Assembly (NCBI GenBank): GCA_027886185.1
Contig: WOAB01000040.1
Span: forward strand, 12,214,001-12,278,000
Origin: Rheum nobile
Lineage: Eukaryota; Streptophyta; Magnoliopsida; Caryophyllales; Polygonaceae
Direction of reading: 5' to 3'
Length of the DNA stretch: 64,000 nt
Both the position numbers and the translations under genes were made by a program. Positions within the stretch are counted from its first letter, which is position 1. Every line of letters begins with the position of its first letter. Below the pieces are notes generated by a model. That model was given only the letters and a program-made list of their open reading frames with translations. It was not told the origin of the DNA and ran no database searches. This document shows positions 34,324-45,443 of this stretch, piece after piece.

Positions 34324-35494
34324 AACACGACAGAGCATCAAAAAGGGAGAAATCCTAAAATACACGACAAAGCGAAAAACAACAAAAAGATTCCTAAAGC
34401 CGAAAGTCTACCTTTCGCACGGGATGAAGAAACATTCGACATATCTTCCTGTGGGGGAGGAGTTGGCGCCAGCAAATTGACGTTGACGAATTTCCTCTCA
34501 GACGCGGGAACTTCAAGCACAATCTTTGACAAAGCCTCCGATCGGCTGCTAGCTTCCAATTCTTCCGGTTCAGGGACTACAAAAAGGGAAAGTTAAAAAC
34601 AGAGTGTTAAAAACGCATAAACGCGTGAAAGAGAAAACAAAGTACATACTGTCAATCCGCCACTCCGACAACAGAAAAGGACATTCTCATTCCTTTTCCA
34701 GAGAAGATCGTTTGACAAAAAAGTATTTCGACCCCCATCCACGGTCGTTCACATCGGGAGTTTGCACCAAAGGCTTCCGACCTCGTCGGGCACGCAGTTG
34801 CACACGGGAAGAACTCTTCGACCCGATGAAGTAATTATACCTAAGGACTCTCCAAGCTTGAGGCATCACTTGACACGGCGCTAACGCCAAGGTAGCTAGA
34901 AAATCTCTAATAAGAGGAGAGACTGGAAACTTATTCCCTATCCTAAACGGGTACACATAGAAGCAAATCCACCCTTCGTAGCGCGCGTCGGCCCTCTCGT
35001 CCGGCTCAGGCAGCGTAGCAATCGTCTCCGGAGGAAAGCCCCCGACTTCGAGGACTTGGACCAGCTCTGCCTCCGACAAATTGCTAACCAGCGCGTCCGA
35101 CTCCGTTAGGAGGAAATGAGGATAAGTATCGCCCTCTCCGGCATAGGAAAGAGTCTTCGACGACTCAGAAGCCTCGAGAGAGACCATGTCGAGAATAGAG
35201 AGGGGAGGAAATCGGAGAGCTATGGCTAAGAAAATCAGAAAGCAAATGGCAAGAGAGACCGAAAGGCTTACCAGAAACTTGCAAAGGAAGGAGATGAAGA
35301 CTAATCGCTCCCCCTGCTCAGAATTTATGGAAGGAAATCATGATCTGCAGAAGACGTCGCATCGTGCCCTAATCGCGCGCCACGTCGACCTGTGCAACCG
35401 CACCAAAAAGGACGGTGAAGATCGTGTCCAAGGAAGTTGCCATGGATCCCGGTCTACTTGCCTAAACCGTAAGCCCATAGCAACTTGGGGCTAT

Positions 35495-36194
35495 TGTTGG
35501 GCCTGGATTCTCCAGAGAAGACAGATCGAGAGGACCGAGCCCAAGCCCACTACAAATCGGGAGAATGGCAGACGAGTTCAGAGGAGTCGACAAGGCTTCT
35601 CTGGTCGAGCGACACCCGACAAAACCTCTCCAGTCAAGAGTCATCCGACAAGATCGCGGAGATCTCGCCACGCATTTAATAATCAGATCATGTAACATCT
35701 GCAACGTTCAAACACCTTAATTGCTAGTAATTCAACGGCGAAATCCTTGCCATTACACTCGGTATTGAAGATAAAAACATAAAAACGGTGCAACGGCCAC
35801 AGGAGTAAAGGGACTTACCATATTTGGAACGACGAAGAAGATAAGATCAGGGAACTCACAACTACGCAAAACACACGCATTCTCACTTAGCAAACTCACC
35901 AGAATAGCACCCTCGCTCCCCATCTAGCTCTCTAAACGGCTGCCTACGCCTGACCCCTGCTGGTCGCCACTCACAAGTCACCGATCGAGTCCCACTCGAT
36001 CTCTGATTTTATTACGATAAGTTGTATTGCGATCTAATCCGATTCACACGATATCTAATAAAATCATCTTGCTATTATATATTTATTTCTTGTTTACCTA
36101 TTATTTGCTTGGTTTGGATTATTTCCCATCGTCCGATCGACTAGTTACCCCGTCTAAGGCGATTTAGGTCGTCCGATCTTTTCTCCCCAAAACA
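35495..36194 (+). repeat. Tat element 3' LTR
   Basis: 700 bases, the partner of 24242-24941. A weak purine tract (ACTTGGGGCTAT) precedes it. It is followed by the GTGAC TSD and then by the continuation of the FAR1-like gene. Confidence 0.95.
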
Positions 36195-36764
36195 GTGACC
36201 ATGCGACACGAGTAGCAAGCAGCACAAATCTCTTGCTGAAGCTGTAAGAACATAGACAGCGTGTACACCTCAGAAGCGTGCTTCTCCAAACTCAACGGCG
36301 TCTTCAGCTTGGGACACATGGTCAAACATTCGTGGTTCAGCTTTGCACAATTGTGTCTCTGAGTGTCCATAGCGATATCGAAATGCATCACCAACTCAAC
36401 AAGACGATAATATATGTCTGTAAAGTGTCCGAAATAACTGTTTGCGGAATCATAAATGGATGTGGCCCTAACCAAACCACCAAACATGATGTCTCTGAAG
36501 TAAGTCGGGATCTAGTAGTGGCGAATCGCAAACATGTCGTCGAACCACCTCTGATTCAGCAATGGGTATTCATCCAACAAGGTCGTCCATCGCGCCTCAA
36601 ACTCTGCCGGTTCCAGATCATGGCTCCAAACGATGTTGTTGAACTTGTTGCAAAACACATCACATACGGTAGTATCGTATTTCGTCTTTCTCTGTACTTT
36701 TCTCATGATATGCCACATGCAAAGCCGATGGAGAGATCGTGGAAAAACCTGCTCAATCGCACCC
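36195..36764 (-). pseudogene. FAR1/MULE-transposase-like gene, middle part
   Basis: This segment lies between the two large insertions. Reading down from 36764, the frame gives MKGAIEQVFP-like residues, then LCMWHIMRKV, the conserved Cys-Met-Trp-His block of MULE transposases. Next comes a helical block ending near WWFDDMFAI-type residues, then YFRDIMFGGLVRATS, and the segment up to ICAACYSC at the Tat insertion. The order agrees with FAR1-related proteins between the DDE catalytic core and the SWIM finger. Frames change near 36500. Confidence 0.8.
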
Positions 36765-39190
36765 TGTAATACCCCTCATATTTACTAAGGGTATTTGGGT
36801 AATTTCTCAAACCCTCGTCAATTATTCGGGACGTGTTAGGCAAAGTTCGGATTTTCTGTATCATGTTTGATCTCTATAATATTCCCTGACTTGTATAAAA
36901 TATGTTCGACGTATTTTCGGAGCTTAGAATATTTGTTCGGGTACAAATATATTTAACCCGGGGTTTGAAAACCCATGCCCAACCTTTTCCCGGGCAATTA
37001 GGCGCGAAAAGGAGAATTCCGCGACCGCAGCAGAGCCACCGGGACCGCGGAATAATCGGGCACAGAAGAGCTGGGAATTCGAATATTCCGCGACCACGGA
37101 AAAGTCACCGCGATCGCGGAAATGCGCAGGCACGCGCGACACCTCGTCTTCCCCGAGCTCGCCGTTGATCTCTCTCTCCACCGTTGATCTTGTCGGGGCT
37201 GGGCTCTCTCCTTGGCTATAAAAGGAGACGATCTGGGAGGAATAGGATCACTCCAACTGAGAAATCTCACTCTCTCCCTCTCGATTTTCTTCTCGCCGGA
37301 GTTCCAAGCCTCGCCGGATTGTTCAAGGAGTCGACGGAGCCTTCGCCAGGTGTTGTAGCAGCCCCGGAGTAGTTCTTTGGAGGCGCAAGGTGGCCAGGAG
37401 TCGAAGCCATCGTGAATCAAGCCCAAGGAGTCATCGCCGGTGAGTCTTTTCGCCAATCTCTGGTCGCCGTGTTCATGTCCGCGACCGCGGACATGAACAT
37501 CGCGATCGCGGTCGTCAGCTAGTTGCTCGCGGGCATTGCCGAGTCACTCGCGGACATTCGTCCTCGACGCCCACGACCGCGGATTGCTCTGGCAATTGCG
37601 ATCGTGGCCTTGGGCATGCCGGTCTCGGGCGGGACTTTTGTTCTTTCGATTTCGTTCGTTCTTTCTTAGATTCGTATCATTTTATTGTCGAATCTAACCT
37701 AGGGTTCGTTATGGGTCGTTGTCGTAGGAATCTGTAATCCGATTTCCATTCCCGTTCCGGACCCAGAAACCCATCGTCGTTCAATCGTTCGTCTAGACTA
37801 AGGCAAGTGGCGGTTCGCTCTTGCTTAATCATTCCATATTCTATTAATTATCAATTGCTTTTAATTGTTAATTAAATCGGAGTGAACTGTTGTTTTCGTT
37901 TGGGAACTGATTTTAATAAATAATGTGATTAAAATATGATATTATAATAGGTTGTATATATTGCTAGAAACAAAGCTATTATACTTGTTAATGACCGTAA
38001 TGGTTTTGTTGTGGATTTAAATGTGAACTTTAATGCTAGATTAGCATGAGTATTCGTAGGAACGCTAATTCCTTATGAGGATTAGTCGTTTCTTTATAAC
38101 TCAGTATTAGTGGACCCAGTCTCTTAATGCTTTCCAGATCGTAAACTTTCGTAGTCACTCGAGATCATAAACTTTCGTAGTCACTCGAGATCTTAAACTT
38201 TCATAGTTATTCGAGACCATAAACTTCCGTAGTCACTCGAGACCGTAAACTTTCGTAGTTACTCGATATCGTAAACTTTCGTAGTTACTCGAGATCATAT
38301 TAAAAGCTTTAATGTGAATATATGTTTTGTAATTAAGATAAGATAAGTGCGGGTAGGCACATAATTAATGAACCCTCGGGCGAGAAGTACAACTTGGAAA
38401 CTCGCCTGGACTTCGGTTAGAGTAAGTTCTCTTTTCAATCTGAATTCGCATTGTGCGGTGAGGGTGGTCGTGGACCCAAATGATCAAGTCGTTTTTAAAC
38501 GCCTGTATGAAACTGTAACATTCCCAAACAATTGTCATACTTTTCCATAAGACTCAATTCCTTAGGAGTCTTCCTTTCAGAGCATATCTAAATACTAATC
38601 ATTCCGTGAAAATTCTGGGTTATATATCGTTCCTTCGGTTATTATTCGAGGGACAATGATAGTAAACGGTTGCGATCACTAGAACCATTTTGTTTTCACC
38701 CTTGCATAGTCTTTCATTAGACTAACCAACCTGGTTTTATTCCTTGCATGGTTGGCTGGTGTCATCCGTCCTATACGGCACATCAGTGGTTGGTTCCCGA
38801 AGTCAAAGTAACCAGTTGAATAAGAAGAGGCTTACAGATGAAGATTTAAGTGTCAGTGTTTTAAGTTGTTAAATATTACTTTAATATATCTTTATAACCT
38901 AGCGATGTTATAGGTTGATTCTTAAAAGTCTTCCGCTGTGTAATTTATAAGTCTTCCGCTGAAATTTTTACTCTGTTGTAAAGACGCTACTCTCGTTTGA
39001 TGAGAGATCTTTTAATAAAAGAGCTGAGTTTCACATACAAATGTCTTCCGCTGTTTAATCTTTCATTTAATATATATATATATATGTATTTAAGTTTAAT
39101 TGTTCCGATTAAAGCCTAGGATGACATCGGACAGCAATGTCTGAGGTCACTGGCATGTGGCATTTTCGACAATAAGTCGGGGGTGTTACA
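36765..39190 (+). repeat. element D 5' LTR
   Basis: TGTAATACCCCTC...GGGGGTGTTACA, 2426 bases. It contains CCGCGAYCGCGG-type arrays near 37019-37120 and 37478-37600, TATAAAAGGAG near 37217, and a 26-base tandem repeat (ATAAACTTTCGTAGTCACTC core, six copies) at about 38138-38300. Confidence 0.95.
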
Positions 39191-39194
39191 ATTA

Positions 39195-39206
39195 TGGTAT
39201 CAGAGC
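39195..39206 (+). other. element D primer-binding site
   Basis: TGGTATCAGAGC, a perfect 12-base match to the initiator-Met tRNA primer site, four bases after the 5' LTR. Confidence 0.9.
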
Positions 39207-39876
39207 AATGGTTTTTTAAAAAAATTGGCCTATTGTTAGGTTTGAGAATTTTTGAAAAAAAAAATTATTAATATTTCCAACCTGTCTTCCTTTAAGAAGG
39301 AGTTTTCAGAATCTAAAATTTTTACTTTAAAAGTTTAATTACCTCTTGAAATTCAATTTAAATTATGATTTAGCTATTTGGGCTTCAAAAGTTATTTATA
39401 GTTGGTTTTAAATGCTGTGTATAAGCAACCAAACGGTAATTTATGATTGTAACTCTAAAAGTGTGATTTTTGTCTTAGTAAGAGTTTTGCGAAAATCATA
39501 TCACTAGTTTGCGAAACTATTTTTTCTTAAATAATTATTTTATCAAAATTAATATATAAAGTTTAAAGGTATAAAGTTTGAAAGTATAAGGTTTAATAAG
39601 AAGTGGTTTTCAAACTTCTGCAAGCTTCGAGTGTTACTTATTCCTTAGATCCATTCTTAAGAGTAGTGTCTCTCTTAGGCTTAATGTCATTTAAAGGTTG
39701 ACATTTCTCCTAGAATATCCATTCTCAAAGTAAGGAGAAGAAAGTTGTTTCTGTAGTTAATAGTGGAGGGTTAGTCAGACTAATATAAAGTTATTAGTTT
39801 GGACTCTTGTAACCTGTATCATAACGTATTTGACTAAAGTGTCAAGATCAAGTTGGAAAAGTCCTAAATCAACGTT
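39207..39876 (+). other. element D untranslated leader
   Basis: AT-rich leader of about 670 bases between the primer site and the gag start. I see no gene. Confidence 0.6.
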
Positions 39877-41209
39877 ATGGTTCATCAGCAGATGGTGAAC
39901 ACAAGAAACACAGTCCGTGCTGATGCAGGACCGAGTAACAACCCAAGGCTGAATCTGAGGAGCGCCGCTAATCAAGGGGAGGAGAGCGAGTCTGTCTCAC
40001 AATAACCCCGCAGGCGTTGGCCAAGCACAGGCTAATCCTCCGGTAGTGTTGGATGTCACGACCAAAGAAGCCATTCATGGGTTTATTGTACAGACGGTCA
40101 CCGACGTAATTCGGTCAATTGCACCGCAAGCACAAGGTGTTCCGATTCCTCATGTTATTCCTGAAGTTGAGGAGCTAGTAGATCACATACCCCAGGTTGA
40201 TGTCGTCAGGAACAGAGGAACTTATGGTCGAGCCTTGAAGGCCGTGAGCTCAATGAGGCCTGACAGCTACGACGGTACTGGAGAACCGGTCAGAGTGGCG
40301 TATTGGTTCTCGCATATGGAACGACTGTTCAAGAACGTGGATTGCACTAAGACTGAGAAAGTGCACATCGCCTCCCTTCAACTCAAGGATGTGGCTAGCG
40401 AATGGTGGGAGAGCACTAGTTTAGCCGATCATCCCGAGTTGAATTGGGGAATGTTCAAAGCAAAGATGACTGGCCGTTTCTTTTCCCGTGCTATGAGGGA
40501 GGAGAAGCACAAGGAATTTCTGTACCCTAAGACCGATGGGTTAAAGGTGACTGAGCTTGCAGCTAAGTTCAATCACTTGTTGCAATATGATGGGCCATAA
40601 GTGTCGAGCTAAGAACAAAAGATCTGGTTCTTCCATGGATTGATGAATCCAGAAATCAAACCTCTAATGGTGCGTCACGATTGTTCTACATTAGAGCAAT
40701 ATGTGGATGCGGCCTACAAGATAGAGGTCACACTGAAAGAATCCGCCCAAAAGCGGGAGAAGCAGGCTAAGGGAAAGGGTGGACAACAGGATTGCCAGGT
40801 TGGTACATTCAAGCGACCGGCATCGCCTACCAAATTTGAGAAGTCTGGTCGTGCTAAGACTGAGACGACTCAGTCAGACTCCGCCAGAGGCTCCGGTTGG
40901 AGTAGCGAGGTGACTCTGTGCCACAACTGTGGTGAAGTTGGGCATAAAAGTTTTAACTGTCAAAAGGAAAAGAGGGTATGCTACTATTGTGGAAGGGAAG
41001 GCCACATGAAAACATACTGTAGGAAGAAGGGTCAAGGACCAACGCAGTCTTATCAAGCCTCAAATGTTGGCAATAGGCAGAACCCAAAGCCAGAGGTATC
41101 TACTCCTGAACAATCTATGGCTCGTAATAAAGGCAAAGCGCCTATGGAGTCGTCAAGCCAGGGGCAACGACTCTTCGTGATGCGTCAAGCCGACGGTGGA
41201 AAACCCTGA
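39877..41209 (+). pseudogene. element D gag with two zinc knuckles, broken by a frameshift and two stops
   Basis: The likely start is Met 39877 (MVHQQMVNTRN). A one-base shift near 40004 moves the reading into the frame of 40046. The gag core has MRPDSYDGTGEPV, YWFSHMERLF, ASLQLKDVASEWW and MTGRFFSRAMREEK. Two TAA codons at 40598 and 40610 lie in the same frame as the rest. The C-terminal half has two CX2CX4HX4C knuckles, CHNCGEVGHKSFNC and CYYCGREGHMKTYC, at about 40918-41025, flanked by basic disordered sequence. The frame ends at 41207-41209 without continuing into pol. It is a typical Ty3/gypsy gag in order and length (about 440 codons). Confidence 0.85.
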
Positions 41210-42990
41210 TCAAGTAATTGTTTTTTTTGTTAAGCCTTTCCTTAAGAATAGGGAGCGATGACTTGTGTCGATAGTCTCCATAGCTTTGTAATCTCTATGT
41301 TCGACTTTCTGTCAGTTGCTTTAGTGTAATGTTTCGAATAAATAAAGAAGTGTTTCCTTATTTCGGAAATTACTACATTCATTGCTGTTACAAATCAAGC
41401 GTTCATAAAAAACCCCGTGAGTGCCGGAAACAGTATATGTCATGTATGGGTAAGGTTGTCGGACTTATGGGGGAGGGGTATTGTATGTAACCTAGATGTT
41501 TATTCCCTACATGGTTAACCCCAGGGTCGACTCTATTGCTTACATTCCAGATCCATTCCTAAGGTTCTTTCTTCATTTCTGGAGTAATGTCCCATCAGTA
41601 TGACATTAATTGCTTTCTTAGCTGAGTTGGCGAGCGTTATCTCGTAAGCTGAGTTTTTCTAAAAAGTCTATAGGGATGGACTAATGCGAAGTCCAGAATA
41701 CCTAGTTGTGAGGTCATGCTGTAGGCATTAATGTGGATAGATTGCTGAGAAGGGAATAAATAGATTAAGAGGATAGTTCATCAGGAACTCATTTCCTCTA
41801 TTACGATCTTGAGTAAGACTTTAGAACCAAGAGTTATGATTATGAGATTTATAAGTGAGTAGGGCAGTGTAGGGCCAGTGGTTAGAGCTCTTGGAGCGAC
41901 CAAGTGTACGAAATCCTAGGCATCATTTTGGGAAGACCTATTCGAGGTTTCATTTTGAGGTTTTATAAGGAAATGATATGATTAAGTCTTGGATGGATAG
42001 TAGATTGTGTGAGGAATATAAGGATCTTAAGTTAGAAATGAGTTATTTGAGATAGTTAAACAAACCGTTGGGATTTGAGTCAGGAAATGGGCTTATGGGC
42101 CAAACTTAAGTGGGCCGAATGATTAAATTTGGTAAGTTGTACTTTCAGGGAATAAGGATTTATGATACCTGTAAGGTTGCAAGGTTTGATATTTGGATTT
42201 TTTGCGAGTATGTCAGTTATAAGGCTTATGGTGCAATTCCTTGGAGAAGAGTAAGTTGAGAATTGTCTATGTGCGCCTAAGGAGTAAGGTAGCATGCGTT
42301 ACTTGTATAAAGTTATTAAAGGATTCTGATAGAAGTGACTAATACGGTTAATAATGAATCATTTTCAGGATGATACCTTAAGGAGATAGGAGTAATATCT
42401 CATGTGATTCGTTTTGAGGAACATAGGAATAAAGGTGTTGAGATTACGCCTGGAGAAAGCTAAGGAACCTTAAAGGTTTAAGTTACAGAATGATTAAAGG
42501 AATAGGCTAAATCACTACCGAAGGGATACCAAGCTAGAATTGGCATAAGGGCCAAACCCGATGATGACGAGTAATGGAATTGTGGGGTATACACTTAAAG
42601 GAATTAGGAAATGCGATACCTCAAGGACCACTAAGATCTGATAATGGAATATAAGGCAATTACGGTACATACTCTGAGAGAAATTATAAATGGAAAAGTG
42701 GAAGGAGTAATGTGTATTCCCATGCTTAAGGTATAGCAAGTCTGTTGTAATGATTTTTGGAGGATACTATCATAAGATAATTATGACTTTGTGGATGTAG
42801 TTACGAATTGCTACAAGTGTAACATATGGAGATATGTGGAATAATGGTGTGATTGAGGAGACAGATCGATTTCCTAGGAGTAACGTCAAGGATAAAGTGA
42901 TTAAGGATATTAAGTTCAGGTAGTAAGGTTAGTAGTAAACCCGATTCCATTAATTAGCAATGCTAGTTTCGGGGTCGAAACTATTTTTTT
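41210..42990 (+). other. element D non-coding interior
   Basis: No pol motif is visible in any frame. From about 41730 to 42600 the sequence resembles 7775-8650 inside the 4.1 kb solo LTR; shared words include GCCAAGTGTACGAAATC, TGGATGGATAGTAGATTGT and GAGTAATATCTCATG. This is homology to a non-coding LTR segment, not decayed pol. Confidence 0.6.
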
Positions 42991-43003
42991 AAGGGGGTAG
43001 TGA
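42991..43003 (+). other. element D polypurine tract
   Basis: AAGGGGGTAGTGA directly precedes the 3' LTR. Confidence 0.8.
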
Positions 43004-45443
43004 TGTAATACCCCTCATTTTTAGTAAGGGTGTTTGGATAATTTCCCAAACCCTCGTCAATTATTCGGGACGCGTTAGGCGAAGTTCGGATTTTTTGTAG
43101 CATGTTTGATCTCTGTAATATTCCGTGAGTGGTATAAAATACGTTCGACGTATTTTCGGAGCTTAGAATATTTGTTCGGGTACAAATATATTTAACCCGG
43201 GGTTTGAAAACCCATGCCCAACCTTTTCTCGGGCAATTAGGCGCGAAAAGGAGAATTCCGCGACCGCAGCAGAGCCACCGCGACCGCGGAATAATCGGGC
43301 ACAGAAGAGCTGGGAATTCGAATATTCTGCGACCGCGGAAAAGTCACCGCGATCGCGGAAATGCGCAAGCACGCGCGATGCCTCGTCTTCCCCGAGCTCG
43401 CCGTTGATCTCTCGCTCCACCGTTGATCTTGTCGGGGCTGGGCTCTCTCCTTGACTATAAAAGGAGACGATCTGGGAGGAATAGGAGCACTCCAACTAAG
43501 AAATCTCACTATCTCCCTCTCGATTTTCTTCTCGTCGGAGTTCCAAGCCTCGCCGGATTGTTCAAGGAGTCGCCGGAGCCTTCGCCAGGTGTTGTAGCAG
43601 CCCCGGAGTAGTTCTTTGGAGGCGCAAGGTGGTCAGGAGTCAAAGCCACCGTGAATCGAGCCCAAGGAGTCGTCGCCGGTGAGTCTTTTCGCCAATCTCT
43701 GGTCGCCGTGTTCATGTCCGCGACCGCAGACATGAACACCGCGATCGCGGTCGTCGGCTAGTTGCTCGCGGGCATTGCCGAGTCGCTCGCGGACATTCGT
43801 CCTCGACGCCCGCGACCGCGGAATCCCAGCCGCGACCGCGGATTGCTCTGGCAATCGCGATCGTGGCCTTGGGCATGCCGGTCTCGGGCGGGACTTTCGT
43901 TCTTTCGATTTCGTTTGTTCTTTCTTAGATTCGTATCATTTTATTGTCGAATCTAACCTAGGGTTCTTTATGGGTCGTTGTCGTAGGAATCTGTAATTTG
44001 ATTTCCATTCCCGTTCCGGACCCAGAAACCCGTCGTCGTTCAATCGTTCGTCTAGACTAAGGCAAGTGGCGGTTCGCTCTTGCTTAATCATTCCATATTC
44101 TATTAATTATCAATTGCTTTTAATTTTTAATTAAATCAGAGTGAACTGTTATTTTCGTTTGGGAACTGATTTTAATAAATAATGTGATTAAAATTTGATA
44201 TTATAATAGGTTGTATATATTGCTAGAAACAACGCTATTATACTTGTTAATGACCGTAATGGTTTTGTTGTGGATTTAAATGTGAACTTTAATGCTAGAT
44301 TAGCACGAGTATTCGTAGGAACACTAATTCCTTATGAGGATTAGTCGTTTCTTTATAACTCAGTATTAGTGGACCCAGTCTCTAAATGTTTTCCAGATCG
44401 TAAACTTTCGTAGTCACTCGAGATCATAAACTTTCGTAGTCACTCGAGATCTTAAACTTTCATAGTTATTCGAGACCATAAACTTTCGTAGTCACTCGAG
44501 ACCGTAAACTTTCGTAGTTACTCGATATCGTAAACTTTCGTAGTTACTCGAGATCATATTAAAAGCTTTAATGTGAATATACATTTTGTAATTAAGATAA
44601 GATAAGTGTGGGTAGGCACATAATTAATGAACCCTCGGGCGAGAAGTACAACTTGGAAACTCGCCTGGACTTCGGTTAGAGTAAGTTCTCTTTCCAATCT
44701 GAATTCGCATTATGCGGTAAGGTTGGTCGTGGACCCAAATGATCAAGTCGTTTTTAAACGCTTGTATGAAACTGTAACGTTCCCAAACAATTGTCATAGT
44801 TTTCCATAAGATTCAATTCCTTTGGAGTCTTCCTTTCAGAGCATATCTAAATACTAATCATTCCGTGAAAATTTCGGGTTATATATCGTTCCTTCGGTTA
44901 TTATTCGAGGGACAATGATAGTAAACGGTTGCGATCACTAGAACCATTATGTTTTCACCCTTGCATGGTCTTTCATTAGACTAACCAACCTGGTTTTATT
45001 CCTTGTATGGTTGGCTGGTGTCATCCGTCCTATACGGCACATCAGTGGTTGGTTCCCGAAGTCAAAGTAACCAGTCGAAGAAGAAGAGGCTTGCAGACGA
45101 AGATTGAAGTGTCAGTGTTTTAAGTTGTTAAATATTACTTTAATATATCTTTATAACCTAGCGATGTTATAGGTTGATTCTTAAAAGTCTTCCGCTGTGT
45201 AATTTATAAGTCTTCCGCTGAAATTTTTACTCTGTTGTAAAGACGCTACTCTCGTTTGATGAGATATCTTTTAATAAAAGAGTTGAGTTTCACATACAAA
45301 TGTCTTCAGCTGTTTAATCTTTCATTTAATATATATACGTATTTAAGTTTAATTGTTCCGATTAAAGCCTAGGGTGACATCGGACAGCAACGTCTAAGGT
45401 CACTGACGTGTGGCATTTCCGACAATAAGTCGGGGGTGTTATA
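43004..45443 (+). repeat. element D 3' LTR
   Basis: About 2440 bases, the partner of 36765-39190. It ends GTGTTATA where the 5' LTR ends GTGTTACA, so the terminal CA has mutated. The 26-base repeat array recurs at about 44397-44557. One CCGCGACCGCGGA unit is duplicated near 43812-43838 relative to the 5' LTR. Confidence 0.95.

Larger units (their letters stand above)
30839..35187 (-). pseudogene. antisense four-exon accessory gene of the Tat element (Transposase_28-like protein)
   Basis: Minus-strand exons are 35187-34650, 34576-34412, 31851-31502 and 31405-30839. All have GT/AG borders, and codon phase is kept where I could check it: AAAG|GT at exons 2/3, AGG|GCT at 3/4. Exon 1 carries a domain like Pfam 'putative gypsy type transposon' (Transposase_28), including FPVSPLIRDFLATLALAPCQ and AWRVL. 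Exon 3 is basic with a Lys-Arg-Lys stretch. Exon 4 is a long Glu/Arg-rich coiled coil followed by an acidic tail. Stops at about 34687 (exon 1) and 31160 (exon 4) disable it. Function is unknown; Grande-like elements are known to carry antisense genes here. Confidence 0.75.
24242..36194 (+). mobile_element. Tat-lineage Ty3/gypsy retrotransposon, 11.95 kb
   Basis: It has two 700-base LTRs, gag, pol with two RNase H domains and an antisense accessory gene. The 5-base TSD is GTGAC (24237-24241 and 36195-36199). The second, archaeal-type RNase H and the DFTDLNKACPKDSFPLP block in RT mark the Tat (Ogre/Retand/Grande-like) lineage. It interrupts the FAR1-like gene and itself contains a solo LTR at 31859-34323. 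By eye the LTRs differ at about 15 of 700 positions, so the insertion is fairly recent. Protease is missing and pol has five in-frame stops. Confidence 0.95.
36765..45443 (+). mobile_element. element D: long-LTR gag-only gypsy element, 8.68 kb (TR-GAG type)
   Basis: Two LTRs of about 2.43 kb enclose a 3.8 kb interior with a primer site, one gag gene and a polypurine tract. The TSD is CACCC (36760-36764 and 45444-45448). No protease, RT, RNase H or integrase is readable in 41210-42990. The LTRs are nearly identical, so the insertion is not old. It interrupts the FAR1-like gene between transposase motifs. Its LTRs belong with the solo LTRs at 5281, 31859 and 47539. Confidence 0.9.
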
